Notes under the pieces: model-generated
Told to the model about the DNA's origin: nothing
The model's database searches: none
What the model saw: the letters and a program-made list of their open reading frames with translations, nothing else
Made by a program: the position numbers and the translations under genes
DNA from: Planctomycetaceae bacterium
GTDB taxonomy: Bacteria; Planctomycetota; Planctomycetia; Planctomycetales; Planctomycetaceae
Direction of reading: 5' to 3'
Length of the DNA: 58,659 bases
Assembly: GCA_002726205.1 (NCBI GenBank)
Contig: PBSL01000014.1
Span: forward strand, 1 to 58,659
Shown here: one piece after another, positions 26,512 to 35,356 of the stretch
How the letters are laid out: each line of letters begins with the position of its first letter
Numbering within the stretch: the first letter of the stretch is position 1

Positions 26512-27906
26512 GTGAGACCGGGAATCGCCTGGGAAGCTGGACGGGTTGCTCGCCGCGACGTTCTGCGTTGCGCGTCGGCGGGCTTTCCCCTGCTGTCGCT
26601 GGCCGGTCTGTTGGCCGAGGAATCGCGGACCGAGACGGTCCGGTCCCGCAATCCGTTGGCACCGCGTCGGCCGCATCATCGACCCCGGGCGACAAGCGTG
26701 ATCTTCCTGTTCATGGGGGGCGGGCCTTCCCAGGTGGACCTGTTCGATCCGAAGCCGAAATTGGCCGAGCACAAGAAGATCCCGATCAAATTGCCGCGGA
26801 TCACCCGGGACGCCACACCCAATTGCCGGCCGTCGCCGTTTCGGTTTCGACAGCACGGCGACTCGGGTGCCTGGTTCAGCGAATTGATGCCGCACCTGGC
26901 CGGACACGCCGACGACCTGTGCGTGGTTCGATCGATCCACTGTGACCAGATCGAACACAGTGGGGCCATTCGTCAGCTGACAACCGGGGACGGTGTGTTG
27001 CCTCGCCCGAGCGTGGGGTCCTGGGTCCTGTATGGGCTGGGAAGTGAAAACGACAGCCTGCCTGGATTCGTCTCGATCAGTCGGCAGGGCAACCTGGCCG
27101 GCAAGGGGATTTACGGTTCGTCGTTTCTTCCGGCGGCTTTCGAGGGAACGTCGCTGGCGGATGCCAAGCGACCGATCGAGAACCTGGCGATGCCTGTTGC
27201 CCGAGAGATCCAGTCGGCTCGTCTGGCAGCGATTCGTCGGCTGGGCCGGTTGTACCGCCGCAATCGTGAAGACGACAGCCGATTGGACGCACGGATTGCC
27301 GCCTACGAACTGGCTTTCCGGATGCAGACGCGAGCCCCGGAGGCCTTCGACCTGTCTGGCGAGAGTCGTGCGACACAGAAACTCTACGGACTCGACGGGG
27401 GCGAGACCGATGAATACGGCCGCCAGTGCCTGCTGGCACGACGTCTCGTCGAACGAGGTGTTCGCTATGTGGTCGCCAACGTCGACAACAAGTGGGATGC
27501 GCACGGCAACGTACGGGAGCACGAGAAGACCTCGCGGCAATCCGATCAGCCGGTGGCGGCGTTGCTGACGGACCTGAAGTCACGCGGAATGCTCGACCAG
27601 ACGCTTGTGGTGTGGGGTGGGGAATTCGGCAGGACGCCGACCGGGCAGGGTGGGGGGCGTGACCACCACCCGTATGGTTTCACGATGTGGTTGGCCGGTG
27701 GAGGAGTGCGGGGTGGGATGACCCACGGGGCGACAGACGATTTCGGTTTCTTTGCCGTCGAGAACAAGGTCCACGTTCACGACCTGCACGCGACGATGTT
27801 GCACCTGCTGGGCCTGGACCACGAGAAACTGACTTACCGGTTCAGCGGCCGCGACTTTCGCCTGACCGACATCCACGGTCGCGTGGTCCAGGAGATCCTC
27901 GCCTGA
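26512..27906 (+). CDS. DUF1501 protein (pair 1)
   Basis: A 464-residue protein of the sulfatase/alkaline-phosphatase-like DUF1501 family. The start is GTG 26512, with AGGAG overlapping the stop codon of the preceding gene, a clear coupled arrangement. The N-terminus has a Tat-like ARRDVLRCASAGFP segment. Family blocks include FLFMGGGPSQVDLFDPKP, WGGEFGRTPTGQGG, RDHHPYGFTMWLAGGG and LHATMLHLLGLDHEKLTYRF. The conserved acidic and histidine residues resemble the metal site of alkaline-phosphatase-superfamily enzymes, but no substrate is known. It is partnered with the upstream dihaem protein. Confidence 0.88.
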   Translation: MRPGIAWEAGRVARRDVLRCASAGFPLLSLAGLLAEESRTETVRSRNPLAPRRPHHRPRATSVIFLFMGGGPSQVDLFDPKPKLAEHKKIPIKLPRITRDATPNCRPSPFRFRQHGDSGAWFSELMPHLAGHADDLCVVRSIHCDQIEHSGAIRQLTTGDGVLPRPSVGSWVLYGLGSENDSLPGFVSISRQGNLAGKGIYGSSFLPAAFEGTSLADAKRPIENLAMPVAREIQSARLAAIRRLGRLYRRNREDDSRLDARIAAYELAFRMQTRAPEAFDLSGESRATQKLYGLDGGETDEYGRQCLLARRLVERGVRYVVANVDNKWDAHGNVREHEKTSRQSDQPVAALLTDLKSRGMLDQTLVVWGGEFGRTPTGQGGGRDHHPYGFTMWLAGGGVRGGMTHGATDDFGFFAVENKVHVHDLHATMLHLLGLDHEKLTYRFSGRDFRLTDIHGRVVQEILA

Positions 27907-27910
27907 GGTT

Positions 27911-27932
27911 TGCCTTTACTGGCTTCAAGGCA
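27911..27932. terminator. Weak hairpin between convergent genes
   Basis: TGCCTT (27911-27916) pairs with AAGGCA (27927-27932) in the 18-nt gap between the DUF1501 gene and the sialidase-like gene, overlapping the latter's last codons. The stem is only 6 bp with no T-tract, so a terminator role is only suggested. Confidence 0.25.
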
Positions 27933-29145
27933 GCGCGGGAAGCTGCCAGCGAACCACCTCGGCGTGCTTGACGTTCTTGGCGTCGCGGTAGGTGTAGGCG
28001 GTAATCAGCGTGCCGTCTTTCAACACGATTGTCGGCCCGAATCCTCCTCCACTGGCTTTACCCTTGGGGGTCCTGGTTTCCAGCAGCAACTCGTCGTGTG
28101 CCATGTCAAACCGGAACCCGTCACGGGTCTCACGACCCAGAACCGCCCGGACACCCAGTTGGGCAGCGATGGCTCGTTGCGTGAAGGTCAACAGCAGACG
28201 TCCCTTGCCGACACGCGCGACCGACGGATACATCTGGCCGTACTTGCCGAGGTTGTCGACAAAGGTCCACTTGTGACCCCCATCAGCGGAGGTGTAGGTC
28301 AGCATGCGTTCCGACTGGTCGTTGTTGCCCGGATCCTTGGTGCCTTTGATCGGCCACGAGTTGGCCGATCCGACACGCAGGATCGCGTGCAGCCGTCCCG
28401 AACGGGCCTGCCAGAGATGGGCTTCACCGAGGATGGTGTAGGGATAGTTGGCTGGCACGTCGGCGAACCGGGCTGGGAAGCGTTCCGGCCACGTCTTTCC
28501 TCCATCGGTGCTCTTCCAGAACACGTTGCGGCTCTGGGGCGCGTGTTCGCTGATGCCGATCATCAGTGAACCGTCAGCGAGTTCGATCACGTTGCGGGCC
28601 GTGAGAACGGTCTTCCCCTTGCGGAAAGACCTGGGCTGGAGCCGGATGCTGGTCCAGGTCCGCCCCGCATCGGTCGAACGGTGCAGGAAGCTGCTGGTAA
28701 AGCCGAACGTGTTGCGGATGTCCTGTGAGAGCAGGTGGCCGGTGATGAACAGCGTGCCGTCACGAGTGATCGACAGGTACGGTTCACGTCCCAGCAGCTC
28801 GGGTTTCAATTCGGGGGCGGACCATGTCAGGCCCAGATCCTTCGAGCGATACAGCCGGGTGATCTCGCGGATCTTGCCTCCACCAACCCGTTCGCCGGAA
28901 AACACCACCAGCAGCAGTTCGCCGGAGGGCAGTTGTACGATCGAGGGCTTGTAGTCTTCGGGTTGGCCCAACGCGATTCGGCGACAGGGAATTGTCTTGC
29001 CGGCGATCTGCTTGCGGTTGCGAACGACGATGGGGGCGTCGGCGGCACGGGCCAGCCGGGGAGCGATGTCAGCGTGCCCGCCGGTGATCACCGCGAGTGC
29101 TGTCGCCAGCATGGCGGTGGAAGGTCGCTGCGAGGTCGGTTTCAT
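27925..29145 (-). CDS. BNR/Asp-box sialidase-like exported protein
   Basis: A 406-residue protein with an N-terminal signal. Four Asp-box elements are visible (RSKDLGLTWSAP, RSTDAGRTWTSI, KSTDGGKTWPER, TSADGGHKWTFV), defining a six-bladed sialidase-like propeller. The RxP motif expected near the start of true GH33 sialidases is not clear, so it may be a glycan-binding or exo-alpha-sialidase-like protein. It lies 30-40 nt downstream of the EamA transporter gene on the same strand, possibly co-transcribed. ATG 29145 is preferred over a GTG three codons upstream. Confidence 0.8.
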   Translation of the reverse strand: MKPTSQRPSTAMLATALAVITGGHADIAPRLARAADAPIVVRNRKQIAGKTIPCRRIALGQPEDYKPSIVQLPSGELLLVVFSGERVGGGKIREITRLYRSKDLGLTWSAPELKPELLGREPYLSITRDGTLFITGHLLSQDIRNTFGFTSSFLHRSTDAGRTWTSIRLQPRSFRKGKTVLTARNVIELADGSLMIGISEHAPQSRNVFWKSTDGGKTWPERFPARFADVPANYPYTILGEAHLWQARSGRLHAILRVGSANSWPIKGTKDPGNNDQSERMLTYTSADGGHKWTFVDNLGKYGQMYPSVARVGKGRLLLTFTQRAIAAQLGVRAVLGRETRDGFRFDMAHDELLLETRTPKGKASGGGFGPTIVLKDGTLITAYTYRDAKNVKHAEVVRWQLPALP

Positions 29146-29184
29146 GGAAGTCACTCGAAAAGGAACCCTGAGCGGACCGCGGAG

Positions 29185-30039
29185 TCATGTCAATGCCAGG
29201 GCAATCGACACGCCAATCAGAATAGCACCGGCGAGCCGTTTGAGCATCAGTGTCGTGCTTGGCGAGGTGGGCGTCAGGCCCAGTGATCGTGAGAGCGTCC
29301 ATGTCAGCAACACGCCCCAGAGACCTCGCGCTGAATACACGATGTTGGCTCGGGTGGCGTCTCCGAACCTGGCGATCGTGTAAGTCATGCCGAAGGCCTG
29401 CACGGCCATCAGTAACGACCCCGCGATCAGTGGCCAGCAAAGCTGTGATCGAATGGTCTGTTGCCCCGACCTGCGTCTGTACGGATGCAGGCGACGGGCC
29501 ATCGGCAGCAATCCCAGTGAGAGCAACGCGGTGCAGGCGAACGAGAGAGGCAGGAAGTAGCCGGCGCCCCATGCCGGCGCCCACCGCTGGATGAACAGGT
29601 CGAAAAATGTCAACGAGACCGCCGCCAGCAGGGCACAACCGACCGAGAAGCGGACCTTCGATCGCTCGACTGACCCGTCGGTCGACTGGACGAACCAGAT
29701 TCCACACAGGGCAACCAACGCCGCAATCCAGATGCGGGTGTCAGCCTCATCGTCGACAACCAACAGGGCCATCGCCGGCACCAGCAGGACCTTGACACCC
29801 TGGACCGGTGCGACGACCGAGACGTCTCCAATCTCGACACCCAGGAACGTGAATCCCAATCCGGCCAGGAACAGGGCTCCGACGACCGCCGGTTGCCACA
29901 GCAGAGATGCCGGTTGCATCGAGCCGCCGATCAGGGTCAATGCCGAAAATGACAGGGCCGTGATCCAGGTGACCACGATCAGCGTGGTCCAGGTGGAAGT
30001 TCCCAGGGTCTGGGCCCGCTTGAGCAGCAGGAGTCCCAA
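29185..30039 (-). CDS. EamA/DMT-family membrane transporter
   Basis: A 284-residue integral membrane protein with about nine or ten hydrophobic helices arranged as two EamA-like halves, for example GALFLAGLGFTFLG followed by VSVVAPVQGVKVLLVPAMALL and a second half with AGSLLMAVQAFGMTYTIARFG. It probably exports or imports a small metabolite. The listed start is TTG 30039, but the frame continues upstream with IHLLLPFASSILTV, which completes the first helix, and AAAGGA at 30096-30091 sits 9 nt before an ATC codon at 30081. The true start may therefore be a rare ATC, or the start is misread. It follows the DUF1501 gene of pair 2. Confidence 0.75.
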   Translation of the reverse strand: MGLLLLKRAQTLGTSTWTTLIVVTWITALSFSALTLIGGSMQPASLLWQPAVVGALFLAGLGFTFLGVEIGDVSVVAPVQGVKVLLVPAMALLVVDDEADTRIWIAALVALCGIWFVQSTDGSVERSKVRFSVGCALLAAVSLTFFDLFIQRWAPAWGAGYFLPLSFACTALLSLGLLPMARRLHPYRRRSGQQTIRSQLCWPLIAGSLLMAVQAFGMTYTIARFGDATRANIVYSARGLWGVLLTWTLSRSLGLTPTSPSTTLMLKRLAGAILIGVSIALALT

Positions 30040-30115
30040 GACAGTCAGAATGCTCGACGCAAACGGAAGCAGCAGGTGGATCGTGAAATTTCCTTTTGTG
30101 GAACCGATGCGCGGT

Positions 30116-31579
30116 TCAGGCGAGGACGTCCCGGATGACGTGTCCGTGCACGTCGGTCAGTCGGCGATTCAGTCCGTTGTGGTAGTAGGTGAGACGGGTG
30201 TGATCGATTCCGAGCAGGTGGAGCCAGGTGGCGTGGAAATCGTAGACACTGGTCGGATGTTGTACCGGTCGGTAACCCAATTCGTCACTCGCGCCGTGGT
30301 GATGTCCCCTCCGCAGTCCTCCGCCGGCCATCCAGGCGGTGAAGACCAACGGGTGGTGGTCGCGGCCCTTGCCGTTTTCACCCTGTGTGAACGGTGTTCT
30401 GCCAAACTCCGACGACCAGACGACCAGGGTGTCGTCGAGCATGCCGCGTTGCTTCAAGTCCTTCAGCAACGCGGCGCAGGGCTGGTCGAGCAGCGGGGCC
30501 TGGTTGTCGTGGTTGCGGACGAGGTCCTCGTGCGCGTCCCAATTGATGCGAGGTGATCCGAGAGCGCCGCCATTATAGATCTGGACAAAACGAACACCAC
30601 GCTCCAGCAGGCGGCGTGCCAGCAGGAAGTTGGCAGCTGACGATTTGATCCGCTTGTTGTCCAACCCGTACAACTTCTGGGTGGCCCGGGTCTCGCCGGA
30701 GAGGCTGACGGCCTCGGGGATGCTTGTCTGCATCCGGGCGGCGAGTTCATAGGAGCGGGCGCGGGCGACCAGTTCGTCGTTGCCCGGGTTGGAGCGGGCG
30801 AACGAGTCGTTGAAACGGGCCAGCAACGTGAGGCCGGCACGTCGTTGTTCGGCAGAAACCGAGGAAGGAGTCGCCAGATTGGCAATCGGTTCGCTCTTGC
30901 CATCGGTGGCAAGCGCGGTGCCCTGGTGACGGGCCGGCAAGAATCCCTGGCTCCAGTTGCTCGAACCGCCGTTGGGACGGCCGCGCGGATCGGGAAGGAC
31001 AACGAAGGTCGGAAGCTGATCGGCGAGTGATCCGAGACCATAAGACAGCCAGGAGCCAAGGCTGGGAAACCCGGTCTGGGTGTACCCGGTGTTCATCTGG
31101 AAACAGGCCGGGGTATGTGAGGAACTCTTGGTGGTCAGGGCATGAAAGTAGGTCAGGTCATCGGCACAGGTTGCCAGGTGAGGCAACAGCGAACTGACCC
31201 AGCTTCCGCTCTCGCCGTGCTGCTGGAAGCGGTAGAAACTGCGACGAAGCACCCCGATCTTGCCGAAAAACGTATCAACCTTGCCCTTGCCGGTCAGGCG
31301 TTGGCCGTCGAGGCGTTCCAGGGCCGGCTTGTAATCGAATGTGTCGACGTGGCTGACTCCGCCCGGCGAGAAGATGTGAATGCAACGCCTTGCGCGAGCG
31401 AGGAGATGGGGGTTGTGGCTGGCAGGGCGGGCGAGGCAGTCATCGCGGTCCAACAGGCTGGCCAACGCGATACCGCCAAGCCCGGTCGCCAATTGGCCAC
31501 AGAAATCACGGCGTGGTTGCCCGCCGTCGTGCCGTCCACGGGCGTCGACAGGACAGGTTGGTGTGGTTTCGCTCGTCAT
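30116..31579 (-). CDS. DUF1501 protein (pair 2)
   Basis: A 487-residue DUF1501 protein. The N-terminus has PRRDFCGQLATGLGG, a Tat-like signal. Core blocks are IFSPGGVSHVDTFDYKP, WSSEFGRTPFTQGENG, RDHHPLVFTAWMAGGG and FHATWLHLLGIDHTRLTYY. It starts 6 nt after the stop of the DUF1549/1553 gene, so the two are translated together. The body resembles the pair-1 DUF1501 but is clearly diverged, consistent with old duplication or separate specialisation. Confidence 0.88.
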   Translation of the reverse strand: MTSETTPTCPVDARGRHDGGQPRRDFCGQLATGLGGIALASLLDRDDCLARPASHNPHLLARARRCIHIFSPGGVSHVDTFDYKPALERLDGQRLTGKGKVDTFFGKIGVLRRSFYRFQQHGESGSWVSSLLPHLATCADDLTYFHALTTKSSSHTPACFQMNTGYTQTGFPSLGSWLSYGLGSLADQLPTFVVLPDPRGRPNGGSSNWSQGFLPARHQGTALATDGKSEPIANLATPSSVSAEQRRAGLTLLARFNDSFARSNPGNDELVARARSYELAARMQTSIPEAVSLSGETRATQKLYGLDNKRIKSSAANFLLARRLLERGVRFVQIYNGGALGSPRINWDAHEDLVRNHDNQAPLLDQPCAALLKDLKQRGMLDDTLVVWSSEFGRTPFTQGENGKGRDHHPLVFTAWMAGGGLRRGHHHGASDELGYRPVQHPTSVYDFHATWLHLLGIDHTRLTYYHNGLNRRLTDVHGHVIRDVLA

Positions 31580-31585
31580 GGCAGT

Positions 31586-34555
31586 TCAGGGAGAAAAGAG
31601 AAATTCACTGCTGTTGACCAGGACCCAGCAGGCGTTGGAGAGTCCGTGTTGTCGGATCAGTGTCGTGATCTGTCGCTGTTCTTCAACGGTCGGGTCGCGT
31701 GTCAGTGCCAGTTGAAATGCCCGCCGTGCCTGGGCGTCGGGATCGTCTCCAACGTCTTGTCGAATTCGGGTTGCGAACGTTCGGGATTGGCGGAGAACAA
31801 AGGAATTGTTCATCAGGGCCAGGGCCTGGGCGGGAGTCACCGTGGATCGACGCCGGGGTGTGGCTACCGAGGGTGAGGGACAGTCGAATGCGTCCAGCAG
31901 AGGGTCACGGCCTGTGATCACGTTGGCCCGGTAGATGGTGCGGCGATTGAATGCCGCCTTGGAGCTGTCAAAGAGGTGGTAGAAATGAGTATTGAAGACG
32001 GTGACGGTGAAAGGGCGAAAACTCGGGCCCGACATTGTCCGGTTCAGTTCCCCGCTGACGGTCAGCATTGCGTCCCGAACGACCTCGGCATCGAGGCGAC
32101 GGGGCGAAAAACGCCAGAGCAACCGGTTGCCGGAATCGATTCGGGCCGCTTGTTCGTTGTAGGTCGATTGCTGGTGATAGGTGGCCGAGAGCATGATCAG
32201 GCGGTGAATGTGCTTCAGGCTCCATCCGGATCGAATCAGTTCGGCAGACAACCAGTCCAACAGGCCCGGGTGTGATGGCTGGCCTCCGTTGAATCCCAGG
32301 TCACTGGGCGTCTTGATCAGTCCCTGGCCAAAATGGGACTGCCAGATCCGATTGACCATCACGCGGGCAGGCAGGGGATTGTCACGGTGTGTGACCCAGG
32401 CGGCGAATTGTCGTCGCCTGGCAGCTTCTGGCGCGTCGAATCCAAGACCGAGATCCGCGGAGAGACCGGCAATGGCCGACAGGCTGCCGGGAGGAGTTCG
32501 TGGTCCTTCGGCCGCGATGTCGCCTCGAAACAGGAGATGGGTCACGGGAGGCTGTCGTCGAAAACCGATATACCCGATCGGGGGAGTCAGCGAGGAGATT
32601 CGTTTCTGGACCGTGGCCAGTTGTTCGAGCAGAGAATCACGCCTCAGCTGGATTGCTCGACGTTTGGCCGGATCGGCTGGCTGGGAGAGGTCGGGGAATG
32701 TTCCCGATTTCAATCGGTCAAAGCTCCAAAGGCCGACCGTATGTTTGTCGCTGCGGAATGGCTTGGGCGCCGGTTCGGTGATTGGTCGGATCGTATGTGA
32801 AATCCGTACATCATCGATGGCACCGTCGCAGGTGATCGATTGCGGCCTGTAGCCGCCGAAGTCGAGTGTCCCCAGGGTGCCGGGCGGACGGATCCGGCGA
32901 ACCGGTTGCTGCTTGACCTGGCGGCCATCGACAAACAAGTTGACGACCGACCCGTCAAATTGCATGGCCAGGTAGTGCCAGCGGCCATCGGTGACGACGA
33001 CTCCCGACCGAATGGTGGATGGTTCGTAGCCGGGCATGTAGACGCTGTAATCGCCGACGGACGTGAACGAATAGAGTTCCCAGTGCTCGCCGGAACTCTT
33101 GAGGTTGTTGGCGACGAAGACGTTGAACCGGTCTTTGCCATGCGCCTTGGCCCAGCACTCGACTGTCAGCGGCGGGGCATGGTAGACCGCCTTCGAGGGC
33201 GTACTGGCTTGAGTCCGGAGAGAATTCAGAGCCGCGCCGTGTCGGCCCTTGACCTGGCAATCGGTGACCGAATCGGGTGTCGCATGACCGGAAAGATGTT
33301 TTCGACATTTTGCGAGGTCGGCTTCGATTTGGGATTGTTGTTTCCGCAATGGTGCCTGGAGGGCTGCGATCCGACGGGCCTCAGCGGCCGGTAGAATCGA
33401 ACGATTTCCCACGGTCTTTCCTTGACTGTGGTCGACACCGTCGAAGACCGCCTTGATCCGGTAGTAGTCGGTCTGAGAAAGCGGGTCGAACTTGTGGTCG
33501 TGGCAGCGGCAGCAATTGACCGTGAGCCCCAGGAGGGTTCCCGTGACGGTTCCGATCAACTCGGCAACCTGTTCCTCGTGAGCACGCTGCATTTCACTCT
33601 TGCTGGCGCCGACATTCTGGATTTCATCCCATGCACCCGAGACGAGAAAACCCGTTGCGGCAATGCTGTGGCGACTTGGCTGGGGCTGGGCGTCGCCGGC
33701 GAGTTGTTCGCGGATGAAGCGGGCGTAGGAAATGTCATCGTTGAGACTGTCGATGACATAGTCACGGTACCGCCAGGCATGCGGGCGAAATTTGTCGTGC
33801 TCGTAGCCGTCACTTTCAGTGAAGCCGATCACGTCCAGCCAGTGTCGTCCCCAGCGTTGGCCGTAGTGCGGTGAAGCGAGCAGGCGGTCGATCAGGCGAC
33901 GATTGGCATCGGCCGACCGGTCGGAAAGAAATTCCGTCAGTTGTTCGGGGGTGGCAGGCAGCCCCAGCAGGTCAAAGCTGGCCCGCCTCAGGAAGCGCCT
34001 TCGGTCGGTGGGCCGATTGGGGCGCAGGCCGTTGGACTCGAGTCGGGCGAGGATCCACTGGTCAACGGGGTTGCTCGACCATGTGGTGTCTGTGGTCCCG
34101 GGAATCGGGGGAACGTGAATTGGTTGCAGTGACCACCAGTCGCGGCCAGCCCGGGAACTGGTCGTAACATCAAAACGGCTGAGCCGGTGACCGGTCGGCC
34201 AGCGGGCGCCCTGGCGGATCCACCGACTCACGTTCTGAATGTCACGACTGTTCGGGCGAGGGCGAATCTTGCGAGGTGGCATCGAACCATCGACGATTCG
34301 CTTCCACATCGAGCTTTGATCGGGTTTGCCTCGGACAAGGCGGACCCCGTCCTCTCCGGGCTGAAAGGCTGCTGACGCCGAGGTCAGGTCAAATCCGCCT
34401 TTCTTGTCAGAGGGGTTATGACAACCGACACATGATCTCAGCAGTAGCGGTGCAACGTCGCGTTCAAATGACACAACCGGAGAAGGCTCTGCAGAACCTC
34501 CCGACCGGCTCGACAAAATTATCGCGAACGTCAAGAAAATTAGTCGCAAAGGCAT
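31586..34555 (-). CDS. PSCyt1-DUF1549-LamG-DUF1553 protein (pair 2)
   Basis: A 989-residue exported protein. It has a signal peptide (1-22), PSCyt1 with CVGCH (C42-H46), DUF1549 with a second haem motif CCRCH (C348-H352) followed by DHKFDPL, then an inserted concanavalin/LamG-like domain (about 440-600; LTVECWAKAHGKDRF, DGRWHYLAMQFDGS, VNLFVDGRQV), and DUF1553 with WVTHRDNPLPARVMVNRIWQ. The LamG insert suggests glycan binding coupled to the haem domains. It is the first gene of the pair with the DUF1501 gene 6 nt downstream. Confidence 0.87.
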   Translation of the reverse strand: MPLRLIFLTFAIILSSRSGGSAEPSPVVSFERDVAPLLLRSCVGCHNPSDKKGGFDLTSASAAFQPGEDGVRLVRGKPDQSSMWKRIVDGSMPPRKIRPRPNSRDIQNVSRWIRQGARWPTGHRLSRFDVTTSSRAGRDWWSLQPIHVPPIPGTTDTTWSSNPVDQWILARLESNGLRPNRPTDRRRFLRRASFDLLGLPATPEQLTEFLSDRSADANRRLIDRLLASPHYGQRWGRHWLDVIGFTESDGYEHDKFRPHAWRYRDYVIDSLNDDISYARFIREQLAGDAQPQPSRHSIAATGFLVSGAWDEIQNVGASKSEMQRAHEEQVAELIGTVTGTLLGLTVNCCRCHDHKFDPLSQTDYYRIKAVFDGVDHSQGKTVGNRSILPAAEARRIAALQAPLRKQQSQIEADLAKCRKHLSGHATPDSVTDCQVKGRHGAALNSLRTQASTPSKAVYHAPPLTVECWAKAHGKDRFNVFVANNLKSSGEHWELYSFTSVGDYSVYMPGYEPSTIRSGVVVTDGRWHYLAMQFDGSVVNLFVDGRQVKQQPVRRIRPPGTLGTLDFGGYRPQSITCDGAIDDVRISHTIRPITEPAPKPFRSDKHTVGLWSFDRLKSGTFPDLSQPADPAKRRAIQLRRDSLLEQLATVQKRISSLTPPIGYIGFRRQPPVTHLLFRGDIAAEGPRTPPGSLSAIAGLSADLGLGFDAPEAARRRQFAAWVTHRDNPLPARVMVNRIWQSHFGQGLIKTPSDLGFNGGQPSHPGLLDWLSAELIRSGWSLKHIHRLIMLSATYHQQSTYNEQAARIDSGNRLLWRFSPRRLDAEVVRDAMLTVSGELNRTMSGPSFRPFTVTVFNTHFYHLFDSSKAAFNRRTIYRANVITGRDPLLDAFDCPSPSVATPRRRSTVTPAQALALMNNSFVLRQSRTFATRIRQDVGDDPDAQARRAFQLALTRDPTVEEQRQITTLIRQHGLSNACWVLVNSSEFLFSP

Positions 34556-34924
34556 GTACGCGGTCTTTGGGGGGAGCGGAAACGCGCCGAAAGCGGGAAT
34601 GAGGGCAGTAATAGATGAAGATTCTCAGCTAATTTTACGCTCCGTGCAACATCGTCGCTGTCGGCGGTGAGCGCAATAATGCCAACATCTGCCCTGGGAG
34701 GACCGGTAAACGATTTTGGGTCGAAATCCGATTTTTGAAAAAAAAAGGCGTCGCGAGTTGAACAATTTCGTGTCTATCGTAAATAATAACATCGTAGGGC
34801 CGACTGATGGCTCCATCTGTGTGATGGATGTTCGAAGGGAAGCCCAAGTGTGAGTGTGGCCAGCCGGGCACCAATGGCGAGTGTCGGCGGAGCCACGAAT
34901 CCTTTTTGAGGTTGAGTAGAGACA
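34556..34924. other. AT-rich divergent region and cold-shock leader
   Basis: The 369-nt gap separates the divergent DUF1549 gene and the cold-shock gene. Its centre is much more AT-rich than the surroundings (poly-A run 34740-34746 and the stretch 34757-34790). Between the proposed promoter and the gene lies a leader of about 130 nt with a small GATGG-ct-CCATC hairpin (34806-34817), reminiscent of long 5' leaders of cspA-type genes. Confidence 0.4.
34758..34785 (+). promoter_or_regulatory. Putative promoter of the cold-shock gene
   Basis: TTGAAC (34758-34763) matches 5 of 6 positions of the -35 consensus. After a 16-nt spacer, TAAATA (34780-34785) is a plausible -10 element in an AT-rich island. 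Transcription would begin near 34792 and leave a leader of about 130 nt before the start codon. Confidence 0.4.
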
Positions 34925-35122
34925 ATGGCAGAAGGCACGATCAAGAGGCTGACGGACCGAGGTTTTGGATTCATCGACAATGGGACGGGCACTGACATGT
35001 TCTTCCACAGTTCGGCGCTCGAAGGCGTTTCCTACGACGAACTGCAGGAAGGACAGCGGGTCTCGTACGAGGAAGGTCAGGGCCCCAAGGGTCCGCGGGC
35101 CGAGAACGTACGCCCGATCTGA
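34925..35122 (+). CDS. Cold-shock domain protein (CspA family)
   Basis: A 65-residue single OB-fold protein. The RNA-binding motifs are RGFGFID (RNP1) and DMFFHSSAL (RNP2), with AEGTIKRLTDRGF at the start and GPRAENVRPI at the end, all in canonical positions. It binds single-stranded RNA/DNA and probably acts as an RNA chaperone in the cytoplasm. The long AT-rich leader suggests post-transcriptional control as in other csp genes. It is monocistronic: a hairpin terminator follows 50 nt downstream. Confidence 0.93.
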   Translation: MAEGTIKRLTDRGFGFIDNGTGTDMFFHSSALEGVSYDELQEGQRVSYEEGQGPKGPRAENVRPI

Positions 35123-35171
35123 ACGGTGACCACAGTGGACTGCTCGCCTGGCGAGTGATCCAACAAATTCG

Positions 35172-35209
35172 ACAACGCCGAGTCGCCTGCAAGGGCGTCT
35201 CGGCGTTGT
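35172..35209 (+). terminator. Hairpin terminator after the cold-shock gene
   Basis: ACAACGCCGAG (35172-35182) pairs perfectly with CTCGGCGTTGT (35199-35209), and a small inner CGCC/GGGCG pairing extends the stem. The downstream side is T-rich only for a few bases, so it is a strong stem with a weak T-tract. Confidence 0.7.
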
Positions 35210-35356
35210 TCGTATCAGCGACCCCATTCGTCGCGAAACCGTGCGCTGCCGGTGTGTGGCCACGGCCGCGACGGGTCGCGCCGTCGGTGGTCGAGATGTG
35301 TCGAGCACCACGGAAGTTGATTTAGGGAAAGTGTGCTGTCCAGGAACGAGCGAGTG

